Under the pieces are notes generated by a model that saw only the letters and a list, made by a program, of their open reading frames with translations, was not told the DNA's origin and ran no database searches. From positions 1 through 64,000 of the forward strand of contig JBAYVU010000013.1 of the NCBI GenBank assembly GCA_041674385.1: a DNA stretch of 64,000 bases, written 5' to 3'. The translations under genes and the position numbers were made by a program. Shown here one piece after another: positions 49,294-58,135 of this stretch; the first letter of the stretch is position 1; each line of letters begins with the position of its first letter. This stretch comes from JACRAR01 sp041674385. GTDB lineage: Bacteria > Pseudomonadota > Gammaproteobacteria > Burkholderiales > Rhodocyclaceae.

Positions 49294-50486
49294 CGCTGCT
49301 GGTCACGCACCGCGGTGCGCTGGCGACGCAAAGCAGCGTACTGGCGGTGCGCGTCTGGCCGGCCAAGGACTATTCCCGCATCACGCTGGAACACAGCGAG
49401 CCGCTCAAGTTCTCGTATCTGATGGTCAAGGATCCCGAGCGGTTGGTGCTCGATCTGGAAGACGTCGAGTTCAACTCGGTGCTGCAAAATCTGCCGGGCA
49501 AGATTTCCGAGACCGATCCCTATATCAAGCTGATCCGCGCCGGCCGCAACAAGCCCGGCGTGGTGCGGTTGGTGATCGAACTCAAGGGCGAACATGGCTC
49601 GATCAGACCGCAGGTATTCACGTTGAAGCCAGTGGGTGAATACGGCCATCGGCTGGTGCTCGACCTCTATCCCAGCGAGCCTGTCGATCCGTTGATGGCG
49701 TTGCTGGAAAAAAGCACCGGGCAAGCCCCGAAAAAGGATCTCCGCGAGGTGCCGGCGACACAGCCCGCAGGCGTTACCCGCCTCGTCACCATCGTGCTGG
49801 ATCCCGGCCATGGCGGCGAAGACCCCGGCGCCATCGGCCACGGTGGCAGTCACGAGAAGGATGTCACGCTTTCCATCGCGCGTCGTCTCAAGACCATGAT
49901 CGATGCGGAGCAGAACATGCGCACGCTGCTGACGCGCGACGGCGACTATTTCATTCCGTTGCATCAGCGCGTCCAGAAAGCGCGGCGGGTGCAAGCCGAC
50001 CTGTTCGTCTCGATTCATGCCGATGCGTTCATCAAACCGACGGCGCGCGGTTCGAGCGTCTTCGTTCTCTCCGAGCACGGTGCTTCCTCTTCGGCGGCGC
50101 GCTGGCTGGCGAAGCGCGAAAATGCCGCCGACCTCATCGGCGGCGTCAATATCGGCGTGAAGGATCCCTATCTCGCGCGGACCTTGCTGGACTTGTCGCA
50201 GACTGCGACCAACAACGATAGCCTCAAGCTGGGCAAGGCGGTGCTGGGCGAGATCGGCAATATTAACGAACTGCACAAGGGCCGCGTCGAACTGGCCGGC
50301 TTCGCCGTCCTGAAGGCGCCGGATATCCCCTCGATCCTGGTCGAAACCGCCTTCATTTCCAATCCCGAGGAAGAAAAAAGGCTGGCCGACGAGTCTTATC
50401 AGGACAAAATGGCCGAAGCCATGCTGCGCGGTATCAAACAGTATTTCGCCCGCAACCCGCCGCTCGCCAAGTCCAAACTGACCTAG
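49218..50486 (+). CDS. amiC: N-acetylmuramoyl-L-alanine amidase with AMIN domain
   Basis: A 422-residue periplasmic amidase that splits septal peptidoglycan. The N-terminus has a twin-arginine signal SRREILKFAAATLTLLV. An AMIN domain (VRVWPAKDYSRITLEHSEPL) localises it at the septum. The Amidase_3 domain starts with VLDPGHGGEDPGAIG and has FVSIHADAF and ILVETAFISNPEEE with the catalytic Glu. ATG at 49218 lies within the 3' end of tsaE (76-base overlap). It follows tsaE as in many betaproteobacteria. Confidence 0.93.
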   Translation: MPDELAFLDRPYSRREILKFAAATLTLLVTHRGALATQSSVLAVRVWPAKDYSRITLEHSEPLKFSYLMVKDPERLVLDLEDVEFNSVLQNLPGKISETDPYIKLIRAGRNKPGVVRLVIELKGEHGSIRPQVFTLKPVGEYGHRLVLDLYPSEPVDPLMALLEKSTGQAPKKDLREVPATQPAGVTRLVTIVLDPGHGGEDPGAIGHGGSHEKDVTLSIARRLKTMIDAEQNMRTLLTRDGDYFIPLHQRVQKARRVQADLFVSIHADAFIKPTARGSSVFVLSEHGASSSAARWLAKRENAADLIGGVNIGVKDPYLARTLLDLSQTATNNDSLKLGKAVLGEIGNINELHKGRVELAGFAVLKAPDIPSILVETAFISNPEEEKRLADESYQDKMAEAMLRGIKQYFARNPPLAKSKLT

Positions 50487-50524
50487 CAGAAGCGGGTGCA
50501 AGGCCGCAACAGCAGACCGGAATC

Positions 50525-50559
50525 CCAGACCAGAATCGTCTGGCTCAGTGCCGACTGAG
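50525..50559. repeat. Two abutting perfect hairpins between amiC and adh
   Basis: CCAGAC / GTCTGG with a 7-base loop (50525-50543) is followed immediately by CTCAGT / ACTGAG with a 4-base loop (50544-50559). There is no T run after them. They may end amiC transcription with Rho help or lead into the adh transcript. Confidence 0.45.
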
Positions 50560-50674
50560 ATCGCAAATGAATTCAGAAGCATTACATTGATGGTATCTGG
50601 ACAGGGCATGCCACCACGACAGACAATCCAGCAAGACACCCCGATCATTTGCTAATCGGAACAGGAGAAACGAG

Positions 50675-51730
50675 ATGACGATGAACGTATTGGGCTATGC
50701 CGCACAATCAGCCAAGGACACTCTGGCCCCATTCCGCTTCGAGCGCCGCGATCCGCGCCCTGATGATGTTGAGGTCGAGATTCTGAACTGCGGGGTATGT
50801 CACTCCGACCTGCACATGGTGCGCGATGACTGGGGCTGGAGTTTCTATCCCCTGGTCCCCGGCCATGAAATTATTGGTCGGGTGATCAGCGTTGGGGCCG
50901 ATGTCAGCCGCTTCAAACCGGGCGATCATGTCGGCATCGGCTGCATGGTCGATTCCTGCCAGCAGTGTGATCCCTGCCAGCACGGGCTGGAGCAGCATTG
51001 CGAAGCAGGCCATACCCTGACGTACGGCTCTTACGACCGCCATGACCAGAGACCTACCTACGGTGGCTACTCGGAGAAGATCGTTGCCGCCGAGAAGTTC
51101 GTCGTCAAGGTTCCCGATGGTTTGGACCTGGCTGGCGCAGCGCCGCTGCTGTGCGCCGGCATCACCATGTGGTCGCCGCTACGTCACTGGAAGGTCGGCA
51201 AGGGCAGCCAGGTGGCGATTACCGGCCTGGGTGGCCTGGGGCACATGGGGCTGAAACTGGCCAAAGCCCTTGGCGCCGAGGTCACGCTGTTCACCCGTTC
51301 GCCAGGCAAGGAGCGGGACGCACACCGGCTGGGGGCCGATCATATCGTGCTATCCACCGACAAAGCCCGGATGACCGCCGCCAAAGGGCAGTACGATCTG
51401 ATCATCGATACGGTGCCTTACGTACATGATGTGAATCCCTATCTCCCCACATTGAAACTCAACGGAACGCTAGTGTTCGTCGGATATCTGGGTGGCCTGG
51501 AGCCGTTCCTGAGCACCATCCCGCTAATCCTTGGCCGGAAGTCGGTGGCCGGTTCGCTGATTGGCGGAATTGCCGAGACCCAGGAACTGCTCGACTTCTG
51601 CGGACAACACGGCATCACTTCGGATGTCGAGGTCATCAAGATCCAAGATATCAATGCCGCCTACGAGCGCATGCTGAAGAGCGACGTGAAGTATCGCTTT
51701 GTCATCGACATGGGTTCGCTGAAGTCTTGA
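50675..51730 (+). CDS. Zinc-dependent NAD(P) alcohol dehydrogenase (YahK/cinnamyl-type)
   Basis: A 351-residue medium-chain dehydrogenase/reductase. The catalytic zinc ligands are C in NCGVCHSDLH, GHE in VPGHEIIG and a later Cys in PLLCAGITMW. The structural zinc site is CQQCDPCQHGLEQHC. The cofactor motif GLGGLGHMGLKLAKALGAEV is a Rossmann GxGGxG. Relatives reduce a broad range of aldehydes, usually with NADPH. The physiological substrate is unknown. ATG at 50675 has AGGAG in the leader AACAGGAGAAACGAG. Confidence 0.9.
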   Translation: MTMNVLGYAAQSAKDTLAPFRFERRDPRPDDVEVEILNCGVCHSDLHMVRDDWGWSFYPLVPGHEIIGRVISVGADVSRFKPGDHVGIGCMVDSCQQCDPCQHGLEQHCEAGHTLTYGSYDRHDQRPTYGGYSEKIVAAEKFVVKVPDGLDLAGAAPLLCAGITMWSPLRHWKVGKGSQVAITGLGGLGHMGLKLAKALGAEVTLFTRSPGKERDAHRLGADHIVLSTDKARMTAAKGQYDLIIDTVPYVHDVNPYLPTLKLNGTLVFVGYLGGLEPFLSTIPLILGRKSVAGSLIGGIAETQELLDFCGQHGITSDVEVIKIQDINAAYERMLKSDVKYRFVIDMGSLKS

Positions 51731-51840
51731 GGACTGGTTCCGCTTCGGGCACGTTGCTGCCGCTGGTGGGGACTGCGTTTCAGGCGGCGCCATGGAGCGC
51801 ATTTCCCGTGGCGACATTGGCGGCATTATCGGCGGCGGGA

Positions 51841-51868
51841 TTAAACGGAATACGCAGACTGTTATAAT
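51841..51868 (+). promoter_or_regulatory. Sigma70-like promoter for ribF-ileS-lspA
   Basis: TTAAAC (51841-51846) and TATAAT (51863-51868) are separated by 16 bases, about 30 bases before the ribF start. The -10 is a perfect consensus. Confidence 0.6.
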
Positions 51869-51897
51869 TCCTCTCTTTTCGGCAAGACGTGGCGCCA

Positions 51898-52833
51898 ATG
51901 TTGGTTTTTCGCACAATCCCTGTGCAGGCGACGACTTCCAAGGTGCTGACCATCGGCAACTTCGACGGCGTGCATCGCGGCCATCAGGCGCTGCTTGAAC
52001 GCCTGAACGCCCATGCGCGCAGCCTGGATTTGCCCTCGGCGCTGTTGACTTTCGAACCCTCGCCGCGAGAATTCTTTTCTCCGCTGCAGGCGCCGGCACG
52101 GCTGACCAGCCTGCGCGAAAAGCTCGGACTGATCGAGGACAGCGGCGTCGACCAGGTCTATTTATGCCATTTCAATGCCAAGGTGGCCTCGCTGAGCGCG
52201 AATGATTTCATCCGGAATATCCTGGTCAAGGGCTTGGCCGTCCGCCATCTGATGATAGGCGACGACTTTCGTTTCGGCAAAGGACGCAGCGGCGATTTTG
52301 AGCTGCTGCAACGCGCCGGGCGGGAACAGGGTTTTACAGTCGAGATGATGCCGACCATCGACTGGCAGGGCGAGCGGGTGTCCAGTTCGGCGGTGCGCGA
52401 GGCGCTGGAAAACGGCGAGATAGAGCATGCCGAACGACTGCTGGGGCGGGCCTACCGGATTGCCGGACGGGTGATGCATGGCAAGAAACTTGGCCGCCAG
52501 TTGGGTTTCCCCACCGCCAATGTGCAGATCAAGCGCAAGCGCCTGCCGCTCTTGGGCGTTTATGTCGTGACTGTTTCCGGCATCGCCGAGCGGCCTTTGC
52601 CGGGCGCCGCCAGCCTGGGCGTTCGGCCGACCCTGGGGGACGGACTGCAGCCCATGCTGGAAGTGCATCTGCTGGATTTTGACCGCAACATCTACGGTGC
52701 CCATGTGACGATCGACTTTATGCATAAACTGCGCGACCAGGCAAAATATGACAGCCTTGACGATCTCAAGGCGCAGATTGCCCGCGATGTCGAGGCGACC
52801 CGAAACTACTTCGCAAATAGGCAAAATGGCTGA
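51898..52833 (+). CDS. ribF: Bifunctional riboflavin kinase/FMN adenylyltransferase
   Basis: A 311-residue enzyme that makes FMN and FAD. The N-terminal adenylyltransferase domain has TIGNFDGVHRGHQALL and the C-terminal flavokinase domain has GRVMHGKKLGRQLGFPTANV. ATG at 51898 gives MLVFRTIP; a GTG 9 bases upstream is possible. It overlaps the ileS start by 8 bases and heads ribF-ileS-lspA-ispH. FAD demand is high here because AprA, QmoA and QmoB are flavoproteins, but no regulation by flavin is visible. Confidence 0.94.
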   Translation: MLVFRTIPVQATTSKVLTIGNFDGVHRGHQALLERLNAHARSLDLPSALLTFEPSPREFFSPLQAPARLTSLREKLGLIEDSGVDQVYLCHFNAKVASLSANDFIRNILVKGLAVRHLMIGDDFRFGKGRSGDFELLQRAGREQGFTVEMMPTIDWQGERVSSSAVREALENGEIEHAERLLGRAYRIAGRVMHGKKLGRQLGFPTANVQIKRKRLPLLGVYVVTVSGIAERPLPGAASLGVRPTLGDGLQPMLEVHLLDFDRNIYGAHVTIDFMHKLRDQAKYDSLDDLKAQIARDVEATRNYFANRQNG

Positions 52834-55702
52834 TTACAGAAAAACCTTGAATATGCCCGATACGCCCTTTCCGATGCGCGGCGATCTCGCCAAGCGCGAA
52901 CCGGGCTGGGTGAAAGCGTGGCAAGAGAAACAGCTCTACCGGAAAATCCGCCAGGCTTGCGCGGGCCGGCCGCGTTTCGTGCTGCATGACGGCCCTCCCT
53001 ATGCCAACGGCGACATCCACATCGGCCATGCGGTCAACAAGATACTCAAGGACATCATCGTCCGTTCCAAGACCCTGGCCGGCTTCGATGCGCCCTACGT
53101 GCCGGGCTGGGACTGCCACGGCCTGCCGATCGAGCACCAGATCGAGAAACAGCATGGCAAGGGCATTCCTGGCGGGCAGGTGCGGGAACTCTCGCGCGCC
53201 TACGCCGCCGCACAGGTCGAGCGGCAAAAGGCGGATTTCATCCGTCTCGGCGTGCTCGGCGAATGGGACAATCCCTATTTGACGATGGCATTCAAGACCG
53301 AGGCTGCGGAAATCCGCGCGCTCGGCAAGATCCTCGAGAAGGGCTATCTCTACCGCGGACTGAAGCCGGTCAACTGGTGCTTCGACTGCGGCTCGGCGCT
53401 GGCCGAGGCCGAAATCGAATACCAGGACAAGAAATCGCCGGCCATCGACGTGGCTTTCGAAGCGGTCGATCGCGACAAGCTGGCGGCCGCCTTCGGCCTT
53501 GCCGCGCTGCCGGACAAGCCGGCCTATGCCGTCATTTGGACCACCACACCGTGGACCATCCCGGCGAACCAGGCGCTGAATATTCATCCGGAATACGACT
53601 ACGACCTGGTGGATACCGAGCGCGGCCTGCTGGTGCTGGCCAGCGAGTTGCGCGAGCAGGCCTTGCTGCGCTTCGGTCTGGGCGGGCCGGTGGTGGCGCA
53701 GGCCAAGGGCGCCAAGTTGTCGCTGATCCGTTTTCGCCATCCGTTCTACGAGCGCTACTCGCCAGTCTACCTCGGCGACTATGTGACCCTGGAGACCGGC
53801 ACCGGCATCGTGCATAGCGCGCCGGCCTACGGTTTGGAGGACTTCGTTTCCTGCAAGCAGCACGGCATGAAGAACGACGAGATCCTGACGCCGGTGCTGG
53901 GCAACGGGAAATACGCCGAGACGCTGCCTTTTTTCGGCGGCATGAACATCTGGAAAGCCGCTGGCGCCATCCTGGACAAGTTGCAGGAGGTCGGCGCGCT
54001 GTTCGCCAGCAGCGAGATCACCCATAGCTACATGCACTGCTGGCGCCACAAGACGCCGGTGATTTATCGCGCCACGACGCAATGGTTCGTGAGGATGGAC
54101 GACCTTCCCCCCAGCCTCCTTCCCAAGGAAGGGGGTGACGGTTGTTCGCAGGCTGTGCCTGCTCCGGTTCAACAAGGCACCGCCTTGGGACGGCCCGGCG
54201 GCGTTGCGTCACTCCGACAAACCGCTCTCAAGGCTATTGAGGAAACGCGTTTCTACCCCGCCTGGGGTCAGGCCAGGCTGGCGGCGATGATCAGTAATCG
54301 CCCCGACTGGTGCGTCTCGCGCCAGCGCAACTGGGGCGTGCCGATCCCGTTCTTCCTGCACAATGAAACCGGCGAGCCGCATCCGCGTTCCGCGGAACTG
54401 CTGGAACAGGTCGCCTTGCGCGTCGAGCAGTCGGGCATCGACGCCTGGTTCGCCCTGGATGCCGTGGATCTGCTCGGCGACGAGGCCGGCAGCTACAGTA
54501 AGATGAGCGACACCCTCGATGTCTGGTTCGATTCGGGCACCACGCACTGGAGCGTGGTGCGCGGTTCGCATCGGGAGCAGAGCGCTTATCCGGCCGACCT
54601 CTACCTTGAAGGCTCCGACCAGCATCGCGGCTGGTTCCATTCTTCGCTGCTGACCGGCTGCGCCATCGACGGCCGGGCGCCCTACCAGTCGCTGCTGACC
54701 CATGGCTTCGTGGTGGACGGCAAAGGCCACAAGATGTCGAAGTCGAAGGGCAATGTGGTTGCCCCGCAGCAGGTTTCCGACACGCTGGGCGCCGAGATCC
54801 TGCGCCTATGGACGGCGGCCACCGACTATTCGGGCGAACTGTCCATCTCCGACGAGATCCTCAAGCGCGTTGTCGAGGCTTACCGCCGCATCCGCAACAC
54901 CCTGCGCTTCCTGCTGGCGAATACGGTCGATTTCGATGCGGCGAAGCACATGCTGCCCGTCGCCGAATGGCTGGAGATCGACCGGCATGCGCTGGCCATG
55001 ACGCGCCAATTGCAGGCCCAGGTCAGCGCCGACTACGAGCGCTACGAATTCCACAAGGTGGTGCAGGCCTTGCAGAATTTCTGTTCGGAGGATCTCGGCG
55101 CGTTCTACCTCGACATCCTCAAGGATCGCCTATACACCGCCGGTTCCGCTTCGCGCCCGCGCCGGTCGGCGCAGAGCGCGCTATGGCATATCCTGCAAAG
55201 CCTGACGCGACTTATGGCGCCGATCCTGGCGTTTACCGCCGAGGAGATATGGAGCGTGCTCGGCAATCAGGACAGCGTCATGCTGACCGTCTGGCACGAC
55301 CTGCCTAGTCAGGACGACGAGGCGGCCTTGTTGCACCGCTGGCAGATGCTGCGGGAAGTGCGCGGCGACGTCAGCAAGGTGCTCGAAGAACTGCGCGCTG
55401 CCGGAAAGATCGGCTCGTCCCTGCAGGCCGAGGTCGAGATCCGCGCCAGCGGTGCGCGCTACGAATTGCTCGAGACGCTCGGAGACGATTTGCGCTTTGT
55501 CCTGATTTGTTCCAAGACGAGTTTGACCAAAGCCGCCGACGTAAATGCCGAAGCCATCATTGCCACGCCCAGCCCGCACCGGAAATGTGCCCGCTGCTGG
55601 CACTGGCGCGACGACATTGGCCGGGATCGGGAGCATCCGGAGTTGTGCGGCCGTTGCACGGCCAACCTGTTCGGGGGAGGCGAGGCGCGTGCGCTTGCCT
55701 AA
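52826..55702 (+). CDS. ileS: Isoleucyl-tRNA synthetase with an in-frame insertion
   Basis: A 958-residue class I aminoacyl-tRNA synthetase. HIGH motif is HIGH in NGDIHIGHAV; KMSKS is in GHKMSKSKGN. The editing domain is intact with WTTTPWTIPANQALN. The C-terminal zinc motif is CARCWHWR and CGRCTANLF. Between QWFVRMDD and LRQTALKAIEETRF there are about 35 extra residues (roughly 427-462) encoded by a three-hairpin element. Other betaproteobacterial IleRS have a much shorter connection here. ATG at 52826 overlaps ribF; the 3' end overlaps lspA by 14 bases. Confidence 0.95.
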   Translation: MADYRKTLNMPDTPFPMRGDLAKREPGWVKAWQEKQLYRKIRQACAGRPRFVLHDGPPYANGDIHIGHAVNKILKDIIVRSKTLAGFDAPYVPGWDCHGLPIEHQIEKQHGKGIPGGQVRELSRAYAAAQVERQKADFIRLGVLGEWDNPYLTMAFKTEAAEIRALGKILEKGYLYRGLKPVNWCFDCGSALAEAEIEYQDKKSPAIDVAFEAVDRDKLAAAFGLAALPDKPAYAVIWTTTPWTIPANQALNIHPEYDYDLVDTERGLLVLASELREQALLRFGLGGPVVAQAKGAKLSLIRFRHPFYERYSPVYLGDYVTLETGTGIVHSAPAYGLEDFVSCKQHGMKNDEILTPVLGNGKYAETLPFFGGMNIWKAAGAILDKLQEVGALFASSEITHSYMHCWRHKTPVIYRATTQWFVRMDDLPPSLLPKEGGDGCSQAVPAPVQQGTALGRPGGVASLRQTALKAIEETRFYPAWGQARLAAMISNRPDWCVSRQRNWGVPIPFFLHNETGEPHPRSAELLEQVALRVEQSGIDAWFALDAVDLLGDEAGSYSKMSDTLDVWFDSGTTHWSVVRGSHREQSAYPADLYLEGSDQHRGWFHSSLLTGCAIDGRAPYQSLLTHGFVVDGKGHKMSKSKGNVVAPQQVSDTLGAEILRLWTAATDYSGELSISDEILKRVVEAYRRIRNTLRFLLANTVDFDAAKHMLPVAEWLEIDRHALAMTRQLQAQVSADYERYEFHKVVQALQNFCSEDLGAFYLDILKDRLYTAGSASRPRRSAQSALWHILQSLTRLMAPILAFTAEEIWSVLGNQDSVMLTVWHDLPSQDDEAALLHRWQMLREVRGDVSKVLEELRAAGKIGSSLQAEVEIRASGARYELLETLGDDLRFVLICSKTSLTKAADVNAEAIIATPSPHRKCARCWHWRDDIGRDREHPELCGRCTANLFGGGEARALA
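54103..54216. repeat. Three-hairpin repeat-like element inserted in frame in ileS
   Basis: The insert carries three perfect 6-base stems: CCTTCC / GGAAGG (54118-54132), GCAGGC / GCCTGC (54148-54162) and CAAGGC / GCCTTG (54173-54187). Its encoded peptide (PPSLLPKEGG and following) is not part of the IleRS fold. The composition and multi-stem layout resemble dispersed intergenic repeats of betaproteobacteria. The exact borders are estimated from where homology to IleRS stops and resumes. Confidence 0.65.
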
Positions 55703-56165
55703 GACGGCGAAGTGGCTGGCATTGAGCGGTCTGGTGATCGTTCTCGATCAGGCCAGCAAGTTCCTCATCGCCGCGGTTTTTCACCTCGGCGAGAGCCTGA
55801 AATTGACATCGTTCTTCGATTTGGTTTTTGTTTTCAATCGCGGCGCGGCTTTCAGCTTTCTGTCTGATGCGGGTGGCTGGCAGCGCTGGTTTTTCATTGT
55901 GCTGGCGTTGGTTATTTCGGCGTGGATCGTTGTGATGCTCACCCAGCATGCGCACGAAAAGCTTTTGTCGGCGGCACTGGCGTTGGTGCTGGGCGGGGCG
56001 CTGGGCAATGTGATCGACCGTTTGCTGCATGGCGCGGTGGTGGATTTCCTTTACTTTCACATTGCCAGTTATTATTGGCCGGCCTTCAATCTGGCCGACT
56101 CGGCCATTACCTTGGGTGTGGCGTTGATGTTGTGGCAGCAGTTCACCCAAAGAGCAGCGCCATGA
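55689..56165 (+). CDS. lspA: Lipoprotein signal peptidase (signal peptidase II)
   Basis: A 158-residue inner-membrane aspartic protease with four helices. It cleaves prolipoproteins ahead of the lipid-modified cysteine. The motifs VIVLDQASKFLIA, FNRGAAFSFLS, GGALGNVIDRL and VVDFLYFHI with FNLADSAI give the catalytic aspartates. GTG at 55689 overlaps the ileS end by 14 bases and has an AGGCGAGG site upstream. It is followed by a repeat element and ispH. Confidence 0.95.
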   Translation: MRLPKTAKWLALSGLVIVLDQASKFLIAAVFHLGESLKLTSFFDLVFVFNRGAAFSFLSDAGGWQRWFFIVLALVISAWIVVMLTQHAHEKLLSAALALVLGGALGNVIDRLLHGAVVDFLYFHIASYYWPAFNLADSAITLGVALMLWQQFTQRAAP

Positions 56166-56191
56166 TCGAATCGCAGATGTCTCCCGGCGGC

Positions 56192-56365
56192 GGCTAGCGT
56201 ATGCACACAAGTCGCATTTCCGTTCATATTCAAATGTGTACGCAACCAGACCAAAACCAGACGCCGTCATTCCGGCGGAAGCCGGAATCCAGTATTGGTG
56301 CGCCTTTCTGGGTTCCGGCTTGCGCCGGAACGACGGGTTATTCGAGATGTGTGCATACGCGAGCC
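56192..56365. repeat. Nested inverted-repeat element between lspA and ispH
   Basis: Outer arms 56192-56209 and 56348-56365 match in 17 of 18 positions as an inverted repeat (GGCTAGCGTATGCACACA on the left). Inside, 56264-56292 and 56308-56336 form a second inverted repeat, 26 of 29 positions, each arm containing the short palindrome around TTCCGGC / GCCGGAA. The inner unit has the sequence style of a dispersed repeat (GTCATTCCGGC...GCCGGAATCCAG) found widely in proteobacterial intergenic regions. No coding frame inside is recognised as a transposase. Confidence 0.8.
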
Positions 56366-56385
56366 GGCTGCGGAGCGTGGCTGTA

Positions 56386-57318
56386 GTGGATATCCTGCTC
56401 GCCAATCCCCGCGGTTTTTGCGCCGGCGTCGAACGTGCGATCGAAATCGTCGAGCGCGCGCTGAGTCTGTACGGTGCGCCCATCTATGTGCGTCACGAAG
56501 TCGTGCATAACCGTTATGTGGTCGAGGATCTGCGCCGCAAGGGGGCGGTATTCGTTGAATCGCTCGATGCCGTTCCGGCCGGCGCGACGGTGATCTTCAG
56601 TGCGCATGGGGTGCCCCAGTCGGTCCGGCAGGAAGCGCTGACGCGCGGGTTGCGGGTTTTCGACGCCACTTGCCCGTTGGTGAACAAGGTGCATATCGAA
56701 GTGGCGAGACTGCGTCAAAGCGGTCACGAGATCGTGATGATAGGTCATCGCGGCCATCCGGAAGTCGAGGGCACCATGGGGCAGGTGCAGGGAGGCATCC
56801 ATCTGGTCGAGAATGTGGCGGATGTTGCGCAGGTGCAGGCAGTCGATCCCGATCGGCTTGCCTATGTGACGCAGACCACGTTGTCGATGGATGATGCATC
56901 GGCCATCGTGGCGGCGCTGACAGCGCGTTTTCCGGCCATTGTCGGGCCGAAGAAGGACGATATCTGCTATGCCACGCAGAACCGCCAGGAGGCCGTCAAA
57001 TTACTCGCGGCGCAGTGCGATGCGGTGATCGTGGTGGGTTCGCCGAATAGCTCCAATTCCAATCGGCTCAAAGAGGTTGCGCAAAACCTCAATATCCCGG
57101 CTTACCTGGTGGATTGCGCCGAGCAGATGGATCCGGCCTGGCTCCGCGGCAAGCGGAGAATCGGTGTGACGGCGGGAGCTTCGGCGCCGGAACTGCTGGT
57201 CGATCAAGTGATCGCGCGCCTGAAAGCCTGGGGCGCCGGGGAAGTGCGGCAGATCGCCGGGCGGCCGGAATCGACCGCTTTCCCGTTGCCGAAAGAACTG
57301 ACCCAAACCGGAAATTAA
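56386..57318 (+). CDS. ispH: 4-hydroxy-3-methylbut-2-enyl diphosphate reductase
   Basis: A 310-residue iron-sulfur enzyme for the final step of the MEP pathway, giving IPP and DMAPP. Motifs are ILLANPRGFCAGVERA, DATCPLVNKVH, HRGHPEVEGTMGQ, TQTTLS and VGSPNSSNSNRL. I chose GTG at 56386 (MDILLANPRGF) because GGAG lies 10 bases upstream and the length fits the family; a GTG at 56377 and longer frames running through the upstream repeat element (for example MCAYASRLRS) are possible. The stop shares the TTAA with the convergent TonB-like gene. Confidence 0.94.
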   Translation: MDILLANPRGFCAGVERAIEIVERALSLYGAPIYVRHEVVHNRYVVEDLRRKGAVFVESLDAVPAGATVIFSAHGVPQSVRQEALTRGLRVFDATCPLVNKVHIEVARLRQSGHEIVMIGHRGHPEVEGTMGQVQGGIHLVENVADVAQVQAVDPDRLAYVTQTTLSMDDASAIVAALTARFPAIVGPKKDDICYATQNRQEAVKLLAAQCDAVIVVGSPNSSNSNRLKEVAQNLNIPAYLVDCAEQMDPAWLRGKRRIGVTAGASAPELLVDQVIARLKAWGAGEVRQIAGRPESTAFPLPKELTQTGN

Positions 57319-58013
57319 GGCGGCGGCAAGCGGCCGTCAACATAGCTGATTTCGATGCGCATGACGCTGCCGACAGGCTGACCGTGAAGTTCCCCTGCGG
57401 CGAAGCGTATCTGCCTGAACACCGCGATCGCGGTACGCGAGAATGCCTCCGGCAGTTCGCTTTTTTCTGTCTCGACGTCGACCACTTCGCCGAGATCGTT
57501 GATCCATAGTTTCAGGACGATTTTCCCCGAAGCAATGATTTGACTGATCTCCGGCGTATCCAGGCTGGCTTCGGTCAATGGCTGCGGCCGCTTGGTCAAC
57601 TGCTCTGCGCTGTAATAGGTCGGTGCTGGAATCGGCAACAGGCCGACGCCTTCGCCGAGTTCCTGCGGTAGCGGCGATTCCCCGGTGGGATTGCGCGCCG
57701 GCGAGGAGGCATCTGGATATCGACCTTCCTGCTTGGGCGATTCGGCGATAACGAAGGGGGCTTTTGCAGTCGAAGCCAGTGTCACGGTGAAACCGCGCAG
57801 CGCTTTCTGTTTTCCGCCTGGCATGGTTCGCTGGTCTTTGCCGCCGCCGCTTCCGAGATAAGGCAGGATGACCGCGGCAGCATGCAAAGAGCATGAAGCC
57901 AGCAGCGCGACGAACAGGCGGGTCGAAGCCGGAGCCGGAGCCAGAACACGATGCGGGCAGGATGCGGCGGTGCCGCTGGAATCGGGGGCTGGTGGGGGAA
58001 TTTGACCGTTCAT
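57315..58013 (-). CDS. TonB C-terminal-like domain protein
   Basis: A 232-residue inner-membrane-anchored protein. A hydrophobic segment (LFVALLASCSLHAAAVILPYL, about 33-53) follows a cytoplasmic proline-rich head. A periplasmic linker leads to a TonB/energy-transducer-like end: IVLKLWINDLGEVVDVETEKSELPEAFSRTAIAVFRQIRFAAGEL. The usual TonB C-terminal features are recognisable but no ExbB/ExbD genes or receptor are adjacent. The start at 58013 lacks a clear ribosome-binding site. It is divergent from the pilin cluster. Confidence 0.65.
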   Translation of the reverse strand: MNGQIPPPAPDSSGTAASCPHRVLAPAPASTRLFVALLASCSLHAAAVILPYLGSGGGKDQRTMPGGKQKALRGFTVTLASTAKAPFVIAESPKQEGRYPDASSPARNPTGESPLPQELGEGVGLLPIPAPTYYSAEQLTKRPQPLTEASLDTPEISQIIASGKIVLKLWINDLGEVVDVETEKSELPEAFSRTAIAVFRQIRFAAGELHGQPVGSVMRIEISYVDGRLPPP

Positions 58014-58135
58014 GCGAAATAAGCAACCGTATGTCGCCTGAACTTTACCCCAATCGCCAGCGGAATATGATTCAATCTGTCAGCGCTTCGCATTGCCGCG
58101 CACATCGACTCCGCCCATTTAGAAAGAGGTTCTCC

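Noticed and set aside
51731..51897. FMN riboswitch upstream of ribF
   Set aside because: The interval has a promoter but none of the conserved RFN element stems or AGGG-type motifs.
56236..56385. N-terminal extension of IspH through the repeat element
   Set aside because: The extra residues translate a repeat sequence, are not conserved in IspH, and the GTG at 56386 gives the family start MDILLANPRGF.
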